Of a stretch of DNA of 64,000 nucleotides, positions 19,270-28,637 are shown in pieces (within the stretch, counting starts at the first letter, position 1; each line of letters opens with the position of its first letter). The DNA is from Magnetospirillum sp. SS-4. Its GTDB lineage: Bacteria; Pseudomonadota; Alphaproteobacteria; Rhodospirillales; Magnetospirillaceae. The position numbers and the translations under genes were made by a program. The DNA lies in contig NZ_CACVCH010000053.1 in NCBI RefSeq assembly GCF_902729425.1, positions 1 to 64,000 of the forward strand. Direction: 5' to 3'. The notes under the pieces were generated by a model. The model saw nothing but the letters and a program-made list of their open reading frames with translations, had not been told where the DNA came from and made no database searches.

Positions 19270-20402
19270 TCGCCACCGAGGAACAGGGCCTGATCCGCGA
19301 CATGGCGCGGAACTTCGCCCGCGACAGGCTGGCCCCCTTTGCCGCCGCCTGGGACCGCGAGCACCTGTTTCCGTCCGAGGCGTTGGCCGAGATGGGGGAA
19401 CTGGGCTTCATGGGCATGGTGGTGCCGCCGGAATGGGACGGCGCCGGCACCGATTACGTCGCCTACGTCATGGCGGTGATGGAGATCGCCGCCGGCTGCG
19501 GCCCGGTCTCCACCATCATGAGCGTCCATAATTCGGTCGGCTGCGTTCCGATCCTGAATTTCGGCACCGAGGAGCAGAAGCACCGCTTTTTGAAGCCGAT
19601 GGCGCGCGGCGAATGGATCGGCTGTTTCTGCCTGACCGAGCCCGAGGCCGGCTCGGATGCCGCCTCGATCCGCACCCGGGCGGTCCGGGATGGCGACCAC
19701 TACGTCATCACCGGCGCCAAGCAGTTCATCAGCACCGCCAGGAACGGCCAGGTCGCCATCGTCTTCGCCGTCACCGACCCCGCCGCCGGCAAGAAGGGCA
19801 TTTCCGCCTTCATCGTGCCCACCGACACCCCCGGCTTCACCGTGGTGCGAATCGAGGACAAGCTGGGCCAGCACCTGTCCGACACCTGCCAGCTCGCCTT
19901 CGAGGACATGCGGGTGCCGGCATCGTGCCGATTGGGCGGCGAGGGCGAGGGCCTGCGAATCGCCCTGGCCAACCTGGAGGGCGGCCGTCTCGGCATCGCC
20001 GCCCAATCGGTGGGGATGGCCCGCGCCGCCTTCGAACACGCGCTTTCCTACGCCAAGGAGCGCCGCCAGTTCGGCAAGCCGATCATCGAGCATCAGGCGG
20101 TGGCCTTCCGTCTGGCCGACATGGCGACCCGCATCGAGGCGGCCGGGCAACTGGTCCTGCACGCCGCCCATCTGCGCGATTGCGGCCGGCCTTGCCTGAA
20201 GGAGGCGTCCATGGCCAAGCTGTTCGCCAGCGAAATGGCGGAGCGGGTCTGCTCGGACGCCATTCAGATTCACGGCGGATACGGTTATCTTGCTGACTTC
20301 CCGGTGGAGCGCATCTACCGTGACGTCCGGGTCTGTCAAATCTACGAGGGCACCAGCGACATCCAGCGGCTGGTGATCTCGCGGGCCCTGGCCGCCGAAT
20401 AG
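19266..20402 (+). CDS. Acyl-CoA dehydrogenase (short/branched-chain type)
   Basis: This 378-residue flavoprotein has [29 protein letters not shown] and [19 protein letters not shown], ending with [13 protein letters not shown], where the Glu is the likely catalytic base. It introduces a double bond into an acyl-CoA using FAD. It overlaps the thiolase stop and is followed after 11 bases by a stress-protein gene. A second acyl-CoA dehydrogenase at 5505 resembles ACAD8 more; this one could act on short straight or branched chains. Confidence 0.85.
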   Translation: MIATEEQGLIRDMARNFARDRLAPFAAAWDREHLFPSEALAEMGELGFMGMVVPPEWDGAGTDYVAYVMAVMEIAAGCGPVSTIMSVHNSVGCVPILNFGTEEQKHRFLKPMARGEWIGCFCLTEPEAGSDAASIRTRAVRDGDHYVITGAKQFISTARNGQVAIVFAVTDPAAGKKGISAFIVPTDTPGFTVVRIEDKLGQHLSDTCQLAFEDMRVPASCRLGGEGEGLRIALANLEGGRLGIAAQSVGMARAAFEHALSYAKERRQFGKPIIEHQAVAFRLADMATRIEAAGQLVLHAAHLRDCGRPCLKEASMAKLFASEMAERVCSDAIQIHGGYGYLADFPVERIYRDVRVCQIYEGTSDIQRLVISRALAAE

Positions 20403-20413
20403 GGGGAAATGAG

Positions 20414-21229
20414 ATGAAGGACATTCTGGTTCACATGGATGACGGCGAGCGTTGCGGCGTCCGTCTCGATATCGCCATCACCCTGGTCAAGCGGTTCGGC
20501 GGGCGCCTGACCGGCCTGTTCGCCCGCACCGAGAGCCACAGGCCCTCCGCCGTCGCCCACAAGGCCAGCGAGGCGCTGGCGGCGGCTCGCGACGGCGCCA
20601 GGGTCCTGTTCGCCGACCGCTGTTCGGCCGCGGGCATCGATGGGCGCTGGTGGCAACTGGCCCATGGCGATCCCGATCATGTCCTGGCCGAGACCATGTT
20701 CTGCGCCCGTTTCGCCGATCTGGTGGTGATGGGGCAGACCGAGGCCAAGAGCAAGCTGGTCCCCGAGGATCTGGTGGAGCACACCATCCTCAATTGCGGA
20801 CGGCCGGTTCTGGTGATTCCCCACGCCGGCACCTTCACCGATGTCTGCGGCCGCGCCGCCGTCGCCTGGAACGCCGGCAAGGAGGCCGTCCGGGCGCTGA
20901 ACGACGCCAAGCCGCTGCTGGCGGCGTCCCATTCGGTGGTGGTGCTGTCCATGCGCGATCCCCACGACGCCGGTCCCGGCACCATGGGCGAGGTTCCCCG
21001 GGTCGACGTGATCGACCATCTCGCCGTCTGCGGCATCAAGGCGGAAAGCGAACATCTGGCCGGCGATCATATCGGCAAGATGGACATGCTGCTGTCGCGG
21101 CTGTGCGATCTGGGGGCCGGATTGCTGGTGATGGGCGCGCACGGCCATTACGGCCTGTCGCTGAAGCGCGGCACCGGCACCCGTCATGTGCTGACCCACA
21201 TGACCGTCCCCGTGCTGTTCTCCAACTGA
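20414..21229 (+). CDS. Tandem universal stress protein (UspA family)
   Basis: The 271-residue protein consists of two Usp-like halves: the first starts DILVHMDDG and ends near PVLVIPHAG, the second starts RAAVAWNAG and ends with VMGAHGHYG and a VPVLF tail. The second half keeps most of an ATP-binding GxxG loop; the first looks degenerate. Such proteins modulate stress responses and often accompany metabolic operons. The stop overlaps the thioesterase start (TGATG at 21227-21231), so it is translated with that gene. Confidence 0.82.
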   Translation: MKDILVHMDDGERCGVRLDIAITLVKRFGGRLTGLFARTESHRPSAVAHKASEALAAARDGARVLFADRCSAAGIDGRWWQLAHGDPDHVLAETMFCARFADLVVMGQTEAKSKLVPEDLVEHTILNCGRPVLVIPHAGTFTDVCGRAAVAWNAGKEAVRALNDAKPLLAASHSVVVLSMRDPHDAGPGTMGEVPRVDVIDHLAVCGIKAESEHLAGDHIGKMDMLLSRLCDLGAGLLVMGAHGHYGLSLKRGTGTRHVLTHMTVPVLFSN

Positions 21230-21666
21230 TGGCCGGCTTCACCGCCAGGAACCCGGCCTTCCGCGAGACGGTGCGGGCCAGTTTCGAAAGCCAGACCTTC
21301 ATGCGGACCCTGGGGGTCCGCATGACCGGGCTGGAGCCGGGATCGTGCGTGCTGGAGATGCCGAGCCGCCCCGATCTGTGCCAGCAGAACGGCTTCGTCC
21401 ACGCCGGCGCCACCACCGCCATCGCCGACACCGCCGCCGGCTATGCCGCGTTCTCGCTGGTGCCGCCCGGCGCCAACATCCTGACGGTGGAATTCAAGAT
21501 GAACCTGCTGAACCCGGCCGAGGGCGAAGTGCTGGTGGCGCGGGCCGAGGTGATCAAGTCGGGCCGCACCCTGATGGTGGTGCGCTCCGACGTGACGGCG
21601 CGCGGGAAAGGGACGGAAACGCCGGTGGCGGCCATGCTGGCCACCATGATGAGCCTTCAGACATAG
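21229..21666 (+). CDS. PaaI-type hotdog thioesterase
   Basis: The 145-residue protein has a hotdog fold with the active-site region [19 protein letters not shown], similar to PaaI/YbgC thioesterases that hydrolyse aryl- or acyl-CoA to free CoA. It ends the thiolase operon and probably relieves CoA trapping. Its last 10 bases overlap the chemotaxis gene on the opposite strand. Confidence 0.85.
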   Translation: MAGFTARNPAFRETVRASFESQTFMRTLGVRMTGLEPGSCVLEMPSRPDLCQQNGFVHAGATTAIADTAAGYAAFSLVPPGANILTVEFKMNLLNPAEGEVLVARAEVIKSGRTLMVVRSDVTARGKGTETPVAAMLATMMSLQT

Positions 21667-23024
21667 CCCATGCGAAGGGCGCCCCAATGGCGGCCCTTGA
21701 CCATGACCGGGGCCGAACAGTCCTTCATCATCATGGTGTTGCCGTCGCCCATGTCGCGGCGATAGGTCTTCAGCCGGAACGACGCGGTGTTGCGTGCCGC
21801 CGCCAGTCCGGCGGGGTCGTCGAAGATCCGCCGGTTGCGGCTGTGAATGGCGTTCCAGGCCGGATCGTTGGGGCGCTGCGGTTCGGAATATTTCTGGTTG
21901 TGGGTGGGCAGATAGCCGTTGCGGTCCACCGCCGCGCAGAAGGTGACGCGCTGGTCCGAGGCCAGGACGGCGTCCTGGATGCCGGGCAGCAGCCGGTCGG
22001 CCAGTTGGGTGAACCGGGTGGTCACCTGTGGCGGGTCGGTTCCCTCCACCGGGACGTAGCGTTCGTCGAACAGGTCGTCCAGCGCGATCTCGCCCCGGTC
22101 GACGCAGCCCTCGAACAGGGCGGCGACGGTGGCGGCGGCTTCCTGGACCTTGCGGATGAACGGGGTGTCGGGCAGTTCGACGCCTTCGGCCACCGATACC
22201 TCGATCAGCGATTCGGTATCGGAGAGCAGATGGTCGAGCTTGGCGTTGGCTCCGCTGAGCTGTTCGCTGCCCTCCTGGATGTCGGCGGTCAGGATGCCGA
22301 TGGAGGACGCGACCTTCTGGCGGTCGGCCTCGGCCGAGCGCCCGGTGTCGACGATGTTGTCGATATGGCTTTCCAGCAGCCCGAACAGGGTTTGCAGGTC
22401 ATCGACCGCATCCCCCAGGTCGCCGGTGGCCGACATCACCTTGTCGACGCGGCCGAGGCTGGCGGAATTCTCCTCGCCGACCCGGCCACTGAGGGTGGCG
22501 AGGCGCTCTACTGTCGAACCGATCATCTGGGTGGCGGCGCTGGTCTGTCCCGCCAGCGCCTTGACCTCGTTGGCGACGACGGCGAAGCCCTTGCCCATGT
22601 CGCCGGCCCTGGCCGCCTCGATGGTGGCGTTGAGCGCCAGCAGGCGGGTCTGCCGCGCGATGATGCTGATCCGCTCGGAGATGGCGCCGACCTCGGACAA
22701 TGCCGCCGCCAGGGCCGCCATGTTGTCCTGGCTGCGGCGGACGCTGTCCACCAATTCCTGAATCTGGGCCTTGGCGTCTTCCAGCGTCGCCCGCGACGCC
22801 TCGGTGACCTCGCCCACCGTTCCCGAGACCTGCTTGGCCAGATCGGCGATCTCGCTCGACTTGACATTGGCCTCGGCCAGTCCGCCGGCCACCTGGTTGA
22901 GAAAGCTCACCTTGCGGGATTGTTCCTCGAAATGCCTGGCGATGACGTCGATGTCGACCGACACATCGGCCAGCTGACCCCAGATGCCGCCGATATAGGG
23001 TCCGATCCCCCCGGGGCTTTCCAT
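21657..23024 (-). CDS. Soluble methyl-accepting chemotaxis protein with C-terminal sensor-like domain
   Basis: The product is 455 residues without membrane segments. The signalling hairpin ([21 protein letters not shown]) lies near residues 120-150, inside a long coiled coil. A C-terminal domain of about 130 residues ([24 protein letters not shown]) resembles a Cache/PAS-like sensor and would sense a cytoplasmic signal. AGGGAGG 5 bases upstream supports the ATG at 23024 over a GTG at 23045. No other chemotaxis gene is nearby. The inverted order (signalling first, sensor last) is a known alphaproteobacterial type. Confidence 0.85.
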   Translation of the reverse strand: MESPGGIGPYIGGIWGQLADVSVDIDVIARHFEEQSRKVSFLNQVAGGLAEANVKSSEIADLAKQVSGTVGEVTEASRATLEDAKAQIQELVDSVRRSQDNMAALAAALSEVGAISERISIIARQTRLLALNATIEAARAGDMGKGFAVVANEVKALAGQTSAATQMIGSTVERLATLSGRVGEENSASLGRVDKVMSATGDLGDAVDDLQTLFGLLESHIDNIVDTGRSAEADRQKVASSIGILTADIQEGSEQLSGANAKLDHLLSDTESLIEVSVAEGVELPDTPFIRKVQEAAATVAALFEGCVDRGEIALDDLFDERYVPVEGTDPPQVTTRFTQLADRLLPGIQDAVLASDQRVTFCAAVDRNGYLPTHNQKYSEPQRPNDPAWNAIHSRNRRIFDDPAGLAAARNTASFRLKTYRRDMGDGNTMMMKDCSAPVMVKGRHWGALRMGYV

Positions 23025-23211
23025 GCGCGCCTCCCTGCCGGTCACTCTTTTTTTGGTGTCAATCGCACCGGAGTGATCCGTTGGGGGCGAATGCTAATAC
23101 AGAATCGCCTTATATGCATATTGGATTCTTGTCCTGCTACCCGTTGGGGGTGGAAGGCCCGTTGCAAACATTCCCTTGTCCGGAAACCGTCGCCACAGTA
23201 TTTTCAAAGGC

Positions 23212-23703
23212 ATGATCGCGCGTGTCAGCCAACTCCTCCTGCCCCTGGCCACCATCCTGGCGCTCGCCGGATGCGCGAGCAGCACATCGCTGCCGGCCAG
23301 TTCCGGTTCGCCGTCGGACCAGCCGGCCAATTTCCAGCTGGTGACCGACATCCCGATTCCAGCGGGGGCGTCCATGGACAACGAACGCTCGCTGATCCTG
23401 TCGGACCGGGACCGCTGGATCGGCCGGGTGGTGATGCAGGTCGGCAGCTCCGCCAACGAGGTCACCGCCTTCTATCAGGCGCAGATGCCGAACTTCAACT
23501 GGCAGCCGCTGATGAGCGTGACCTCCGAGGTCAGCGTGATGACCTACACCCGCGGCGACCGCGTCGCCAACGTTCAGGTGGAGCGCCGCACCGTCTATGG
23601 CGCCCTGGTGTCGGTGACGGTGGCACCGCGTCAGGCCGAGGCCGGCACCGTCGGCGGCGGCATTCGCGCCGAGTCCCTGCCGCCGCCGCAGTCCCGGCGT
23701 TAG
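23212..23703 (+). CDS. Predicted lipoprotein of unknown function
   Basis: The 163-residue product has a signal peptide ending in the lipobox LALAGC, so it should be lipid-anchored in the envelope. The mature part has a beta-rich look with GRVVMQVGSSANEVTAFYQAQMP, similar to small outer-membrane-linked lipoproteins that contain short repeats. The ATG at 23212 is chosen because the lipobox falls at the right distance, although no strong ribosome binding site is seen. It stands alone, with 187 bases to the divergent chemotaxis gene. Function unknown. Confidence 0.72.
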   Translation: MIARVSQLLLPLATILALAGCASSTSLPASSGSPSDQPANFQLVTDIPIPAGASMDNERSLILSDRDRWIGRVVMQVGSSANEVTAFYQAQMPNFNWQPLMSVTSEVSVMTYTRGDRVANVQVERRTVYGALVSVTVAPRQAEAGTVGGGIRAESLPPPQSRR

Positions 23704-23704
23704 C

Positions 23705-24745
23705 CTACACCTCTCCGACGAACACCTTGGCCTTCCTGAGGAAGACGGAAACTTCCTGTCCGCGGCGCAGCGCCAGATTTTCCTTGTGCTCGCGCGTTAC
23801 CTCGGATTCCAGCACGGTTCCGTCGGGCAGCGCCAGTTCGACCCGCACCAGCGGTCCCAGCACCATCACCTGACGGATGGTCGCCTGGGGCAGGTCGGGC
23901 GACAGTTCCAGGATTTCCACGTCATGGGGACGGACGAAGGCGGTGCCGCCGCCATCCATGGAACTGGCGCCGACATGCAATCCCCCCACCCGGGCGGTGC
24001 CGCCACTGACCGAGCAGGGCACGGTGTTGACATTGCCGAGGAAGCGATAGACGAAAGGCGAGGCCGGGCTGTCGTAGATGTCGGCGGGCGTGCCGATCTG
24101 CTCGATGCGGCCCTTGTTCATCACCACCACCTCGTCGGCCACTTCCATGGCCTCTTCCTGGTCGTGGGTGACGAACACGCCGGTCAGGCCCATTTCGTCA
24201 TGCAGGTTGCGCAGCCAGCGGCGCAGGTCCTTCCTGACCTGGGCGTCAAGCGCCCCGAACGGTTCATCCAGCAGCAGCAGGCGCGGCTCGACCGCCAGGG
24301 CGCGGGCCAGGGCGACGCGCTGGCGCTGGCCGCCCGACAGCTGGCTGGGATAGCGCCCGGCGAGGCCGCCCAGTTGCACCAGGCTCAGCAATTCCTCGAC
24401 CCTGCGCGCGATCTCGGTCTTGGGCGGCCGGTCGGCGCCCTTTCTGACCTTGAGGCCGAAGGCGACGTTCTCGGCGACGCTCATGTGGCGGAACAGGGCG
24501 TAATGCTGGAACACGAAGCCGACCCGGCGGTCCCGCGTGCCCAGGCCGGTGGCATCCACGCCGCCCAGGCGGATGCGGCCTGAATCCGGCTGTTCCAACC
24601 CGGCCAGGATGCGCAGAAGCGTGGTCTTGCCCGAACCCGACGGCCCCAGCAGCGCCACCAGCTTGCCCTGGCTGACCCGCAGCGATACCCGGTCCAGCGC
24701 CGCGAAATCACCGAAATGCTTGGAGACCGCCTCGACCTCGATCAT
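23705..24745 (-). CDS. cysA: Sulfate/thiosulfate importer ATP-binding protein CysA
   Basis: The 346-residue ATPase has Walker [10 protein letters not shown], signature [17 protein letters not shown] and Walker [13 protein letters not shown], then a C-terminal TOBE-like regulatory domain. CysA energises uptake of sulfate or thiosulfate. It is the last gene of sbp-cysT-cysW-cysA. The ATG at 24745 is used because the conserved domain begins there; an in-frame upstream start would overlap cysW. The stop is one base away from the convergent lipoprotein gene. Confidence 0.92.
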   Translation of the reverse strand: MIEVEAVSKHFGDFAALDRVSLRVSQGKLVALLGPSGSGKTTLLRILAGLEQPDSGRIRLGGVDATGLGTRDRRVGFVFQHYALFRHMSVAENVAFGLKVRKGADRPPKTEIARRVEELLSLVQLGGLAGRYPSQLSGGQRQRVALARALAVEPRLLLLDEPFGALDAQVRKDLRRWLRNLHDEMGLTGVFVTHDQEEAMEVADEVVVMNKGRIEQIGTPADIYDSPASPFVYRFLGNVNTVPCSVSGGTARVGGLHVGASSMDGGGTAFVRPHDVEILELSPDLPQATIRQVMVLGPLVRVELALPDGTVLESEVTREHKENLALRRGQEVSVFLRKAKVFVGEV

Positions 24746-24758
24746 GTCGCCGTCCCTT

Positions 24759-25598
24759 TTAATGTCCGGTGGCGACGAGTTCGTCCCGGTGCCACCATTC
24801 GAGGGCGGTCTTGGCCGCGAGGGTGACCAGGGCCAGGATGGCCAGGAGAGAGGCGACCGCGAAAGCGCCGACGAAGTCGTATTCATTGTAGAGAATCTCC
24901 ACATGCAGGGGCATGGTGTTGGTCAGCCCCCTGATATGTCCCGAAACCACCGACACCGCGCCGAACTCGCCCATGGCCCGGGCATTGCATAGCAAGACGC
25001 CGTAGAGCAGGCCCCAGCGCACGTTGGGCAGGGTCACCAGCCAGAAGGTGGCCAGACCAGACGCGCCCAGCGTCAGCGCCGCCTCCTCCTCCTCCCGGCC
25101 CTGCTCCTCCATCAGCGGGATCAACTCCCGCGCCACGAAGGGGAAGGTGACGAACACGGTCGCCAGCACGATGCCCGGCACCGCGAAGATCACCCTCAGG
25201 TCGTGCTCGGCCAGCCAAGGTCCCAGCCAGCCCTGAAGGCCGAACAGCAGCACGTAGACCAGGCCGGAAATCACCGGCGAGACCGAGAACGGCAGTTCGA
25301 TCAGCGATACCAGCAGGCTCTTGCCGCGAAAATCGAACTTGGCGATGGCCCAACTGGCGCACAGGCCGAAGACGATGTTGAACGGCACCGCGATGGCGGC
25401 CACCAGAAGGGTGAGGCGGATGGCGGCGAAACCGTCATCGCCGCCGAGCGCGCGGACATAGCCGTCCCAGCCCCTGGCGAAGGCCTCGACCAGCACGGCG
25501 GCCAGCGGCAGCACCAGAAACAGCGCCAGGAAGGCCAGCGCCAGCAGGGTGAGGCCCCAGCGGACGATCAGCGGATCGCGGGTCGCGGATTTGGTCAT
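24759..25598 (-). CDS. cysW: Sulfate importer permease CysW
   Basis: The 279-residue membrane protein has about six helices and the coupling loop [17 protein letters not shown]. With CysT it forms the sulfate channel. It lies between cysT (one-base gap) and cysA, so the set is one operon. The C-terminal [16 protein letters not shown] region is a CysW hallmark. Confidence 0.92.
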   Translation of the reverse strand: MTKSATRDPLIVRWGLTLLALAFLALFLVLPLAAVLVEAFARGWDGYVRALGGDDGFAAIRLTLLVAAIAVPFNIVFGLCASWAIAKFDFRGKSLLVSLIELPFSVSPVISGLVYVLLFGLQGWLGPWLAEHDLRVIFAVPGIVLATVFVTFPFVARELIPLMEEQGREEEEAALTLGASGLATFWLVTLPNVRWGLLYGVLLCNARAMGEFGAVSVVSGHIRGLTNTMPLHVEILYNEYDFVGAFAVASLLAILALVTLAAKTALEWWHRDELVATGH

Positions 25599-25599
25599 C

Positions 25600-26457
25600 T
25601 CAGCCTCCCATCCGGGCGCGGCGCCACTTCTGCAACAGGTTGACCGCCAGCAGCAGGATGAACGAGATCGTCAGCATGATGGCGGCGATGGCGGTGGCGC
25701 CGACGTAATCGTATTGTTCCAGGCGGGTCACGATCAGCAGTGGCGCGATCTCGGACACGCCGGGCAGATTGCCGGCGATGAAGATCACCGAGCCGTATTC
25801 TCCCACCGCCCGGGCCAGGGCCAGGGAGAACCCGGTCAGCAGCGATGGCGCGATGGCGGGCAAGATGACGCGGGCAAAGGTCTGCAACCGCCCGGCCCCC
25901 AGCGAGGCCGCCGCCTCCTCCAGTTCCAGGTCCACGTCCTGAAGCACCGGTTCCACCGTTCTCACCACGAAGGGCAGGCCGATGAACACCATGGCGACCA
26001 CCACCCCCAAGGGCGTGAAGGCGACCTTGATGCCCAGCGGTTCCAGCACCCGGCCCAGCCAGCCGTTGGGGGCGTAAAGCGCGGTCAGCGCGATGCCGGC
26101 GACGGCGGTGGGTAGGGCGAAGGGCAGATCGACGAAGGCGTCGACCAGCTTGCGTCCCGGAAAGGGATAACGAACCAGCACCCAGGCCACCAGCAGGCCG
26201 AACACCGTGTTGATGGAGGCAGCCGCCAGGGCGCCGCCGAACGACAGCCACAGGGCGGACCGCACGCGGGAATCGCCCAGGATGGCGCCCCATTGCTCCC
26301 AGGTGGTGCCGGCGGCCTTGAGCAGCAGGGCCGCCAGCGGCAGCAGCACGATCAGGCCGAGCCCGAACAGGGTGAAGCCCAGTGTTAGCCCGAAACCGGG
26401 GATGACGCTGGCGGAGGCGCGGGTCCGCCGCGACAGGGGCAGGGCGATGGCGGCCAC
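25600..26457 (-). CDS. cysT: Sulfate importer permease CysT (CysU)
   Basis: The 285-residue permease has the loop ELEEAAASLGAGRLQTF and the C-terminal EQYDYVGATAIAAIM motif typical of CysT. A GTG start at 26457 follows a GGGGGA ribosome binding site, and no suitable ATG exists nearby. It pairs with CysW, one base downstream, and follows sbp by 8 bases. Confidence 0.9.
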   Translation of the reverse strand: MAAIALPLSRRTRASASVIPGFGLTLGFTLFGLGLIVLLPLAALLLKAAGTTWEQWGAILGDSRVRSALWLSFGGALAAASINTVFGLLVAWVLVRYPFPGRKLVDAFVDLPFALPTAVAGIALTALYAPNGWLGRVLEPLGIKVAFTPLGVVVAMVFIGLPFVVRTVEPVLQDVDLELEEAAASLGAGRLQTFARVILPAIAPSLLTGFSLALARAVGEYGSVIFIAGNLPGVSEIAPLLIVTRLEQYDYVGATAIAAIMLTISFILLLAVNLLQKWRRARMGG

Positions 26458-26465
26458 GTTTCCCC

Positions 26466-27515
26466 CTACTTCCTGGCCGCGACGACGCGGTCGAACACGC
26501 CGCCATCGGCGAAGTGGGTGGCCTGGGCCTTGGTCCAGCCGCCGAACGTGTCGTCGATGGTGAACAGCCGTACCGGCTGGAAACTCGCGGCATGCGTCCT
26601 CGCCACGTCGGGGTCGCGGGGGCGGTAGTGGTTGCGGGCGATGATCTCCTGCGCCTCGGGGGTATAGAGGAACTGGAGGTAAGCCTCGGCGACGGCGCGG
26701 GTGCCGCGCCTGTCGACCACCTTGTCGACCACCGCGACCGGCGGTTCGGCCAGGATGGAGACGGACGGCGCCACGATCTCGAAACCGTCGCCGAATTCCT
26801 TCAGCGCCAGCACCGCCTCGTTCTCCCACGACACGAAGACGTCGCCGATGCCGCGCTGGGCGAAGGTGGTCAGCGCCCCCCTGGCGCCCGAATCCAGCAC
26901 CGGCACGTTCCGGAACAGGGCGGTGACGAAGGCTTCGGCCTTGGCGGCATCGCCGCTGGAGCGGTTCAGTTCGTAGCCCCAGGCGGCGAGATAGTTCCAG
27001 CGCGCACCGCCCGAGGTCTTGGGATTGGGGGTGATGACCGCCACCCCCGGCTTCACCAGGTCGTCCCAGTCCCTGATCCGCCTGGGATTGCCCTTCCTGA
27101 CCAGGAACACGATGGTCGATGTGTAGGGCGAGGCATTGTGGCCGAGGCGCTGTTGCCAGTCGGGCGCCAGCAACTTGGCCTTGTCGGCGATGGCGTCGAT
27201 GTCGTAGGCCAGCGCCAGGGTCACCACGTCGGCCGCCAGGCCGTCGATCACTGAACGGGCCTGCTTGCCCGAACCGCCATGGGACTGGTTGATCTTCAGA
27301 ACCTCGCCGGTGCGGGATTTCCAGGACCTGGCGAAAGCCTCGTTGACCGCCTGATACAGTCCCCGCGTCGGGTCGTAGCTGACATTGAGCAGGACCTTGG
27401 TCTCGGCGGCCCTTGCCCCCGGTATCGCCCATGCCAGAGCCAGCGCGGCCAGGGCCACCACAACGATGGACAACAGGACTTGGCGAATGTCGTCGATCCA
27501 CAGCGAACGTGTCAT
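26466..27515 (-). CDS. sbp: Periplasmic sulfate-binding protein
   Basis: The 349-residue protein has an N-terminal signal sequence (about 36 residues, cleaved near ARAAE) and the sulfate-binding family blocks [44 protein letters not shown] and [13 protein letters not shown]. It captures sulfate, or thiosulfate as in CysP, in the periplasm. GGAGG 5 bases before the ATG supports the start. It is the first gene of the operon; the promoter should be in the AT-rich 152 bases upstream. Confidence 0.93.
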   Translation of the reverse strand: MTRSLWIDDIRQVLLSIVVVALAALALAWAIPGARAAETKVLLNVSYDPTRGLYQAVNEAFARSWKSRTGEVLKINQSHGGSGKQARSVIDGLAADVVTLALAYDIDAIADKAKLLAPDWQQRLGHNASPYTSTIVFLVRKGNPRRIRDWDDLVKPGVAVITPNPKTSGGARWNYLAAWGYELNRSSGDAAKAEAFVTALFRNVPVLDSGARGALTTFAQRGIGDVFVSWENEAVLALKEFGDGFEIVAPSVSILAEPPVAVVDKVVDRRGTRAVAEAYLQFLYTPEAQEIIARNHYRPRDPDVARTHAASFQPVRLFTIDDTFGGWTKAQATHFADGGVFDRVVAARK

Positions 27516-27667
27516 GGCGACCTCCCGGCGCTCGTTAATCTACAAACCAACAAGACTATTAATCTGTATAACAGTAGATTTATGGAGTCAAGCGAATGAC
27601 GGCCGTCGGGACCACCGATCGGATGGTCCATTGGGAAGGGCCGATGTCGCGATTGTCGGGGCCGGGC
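27516..27667. promoter_or_regulatory. AT-rich promoter region of the sulfate operon
   Basis: Direct repeats TTAATCT at 27535-27541 and 27559-27565, and an inverted AGATT at 27576-27580, mark an AT-rich patch upstream of sbp. Regulator sites of the CysB type are AT-rich and poorly conserved, so such a site is possible. A 6-bp inverted repeat (GGACCA 27608-27613, TGGTCC 27623-27628) lies nearer the next gene. No gene is seen in this stretch. Confidence 0.35.
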
Positions 27668-28603
27668 CTATTGTCCGGCGTAGATCACCAGGATCAGGGA
27701 CAGCACCGGCACCGAGGCGATGGTCGACAGCAAGATCACCTGCGAGGTCCGCTCGATGTAGATCTTATACTGGCAGGCGACCACGAAGGTCAGCGCCCCG
27801 GTGGGCAGCGCCGCCAGCAGCAGGGCCGAGCCGGTCCAGAACCGGTCCAGCGGAAACAAGGTGAGAATCAGCCCCCAGGTCAGCAAGGGTTGCACCACCA
27901 GCTTCAGCGGCACCATCCATCCTACCTGCCGCCAGCCCAGGTCCAGCGGCCGCCCCGCCAGGAACACCCCGATGGCGAACAGGGCGCAGGGGCCGGCGGC
28001 GGCGCCCAGCAACTGGCAGAAATTGACCATGGGGGCCGGCACGCCCAGGCCGGCGGCGTTCCAGGCCAACCCGGCGACGGGCGAGAGGATCAGGGGATTG
28101 CGGATCAGGGCGCGGCCGACGTCGCGAAGGGCACGGCCGAGGCCGTGGCCGTGCGAGCGGGCCATTTCCATGGCGACGACGGCAAGGCCCACCATCACCG
28201 CCCCCATGATCACCGTGCCGATCAGGGCGGGCAGCAGCCTGTCGGGGCCAAAGGCGGCGAGGAACAGCGGAATTCCCATGTATCCGGTATTGGAAAAGCT
28301 GGCGTTCAGCGCCTGCATGGACTGGATTTCCGGCCCGTCGCGGCCGATCAGCCAGCCGATCAGCCAGCCCAGGCCATAGGTCAGCAGCATGCCGCCGAGA
28401 AAGGCGCCGATGAAGGGCAGGTTGAAGATGTCGGCCAGCGGCTGGCGGGCCATGCCCAGGAACAGAACCGCCGGCAGGGCGAACCAGTAGACGAACGACG
28501 ACAGCGCCGCCGAGGATTCCTGCCCCAGAACGGTCCGCCCGCCCCAATAGCCGGCCACCACGATGGCGAAGACGGGAAGGGCGACGTCCAGTACGACCTG
28601 CAT
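27668..28603 (-). CDS. AEC-family (auxin efflux carrier-like) transporter
   Basis: The 311-residue protein is very hydrophobic, with about ten membrane helices arranged as two halves. It includes NASFSNTGYMGIPL in the first half, a known AEC marker, and RNPLILSPVAGL at the start of the second. AEC proteins export or import organic anions such as malonate or malate. It lies 34 bases downstream of nhaD on the same strand. Given the MatB-type ligase in this window, malonate would be a reasonable test substrate, but that is speculation. Confidence 0.83.
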   Translation of the reverse strand: MQVVLDVALPVFAIVVAGYWGGRTVLGQESSAALSSFVYWFALPAVLFLGMARQPLADIFNLPFIGAFLGGMLLTYGLGWLIGWLIGRDGPEIQSMQALNASFSNTGYMGIPLFLAAFGPDRLLPALIGTVIMGAVMVGLAVVAMEMARSHGHGLGRALRDVGRALIRNPLILSPVAGLAWNAAGLGVPAPMVNFCQLLGAAAGPCALFAIGVFLAGRPLDLGWRQVGWMVPLKLVVQPLLTWGLILTLFPLDRFWTGSALLLAALPTGALTFVVACQYKIYIERTSQVILLSTIASVPVLSLILVIYAGQ

Positions 28604-28637
28604 GCCGGTCCCTTCCCTTTCCCGGTTGTCCGCCCGC

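Noticed and set aside
24745-24904. Longer N-terminus for cysA
   Set aside because: The extra 53 residues overlap cysW and are low-complexity; the ABC domain starts at the ATG at 24745.
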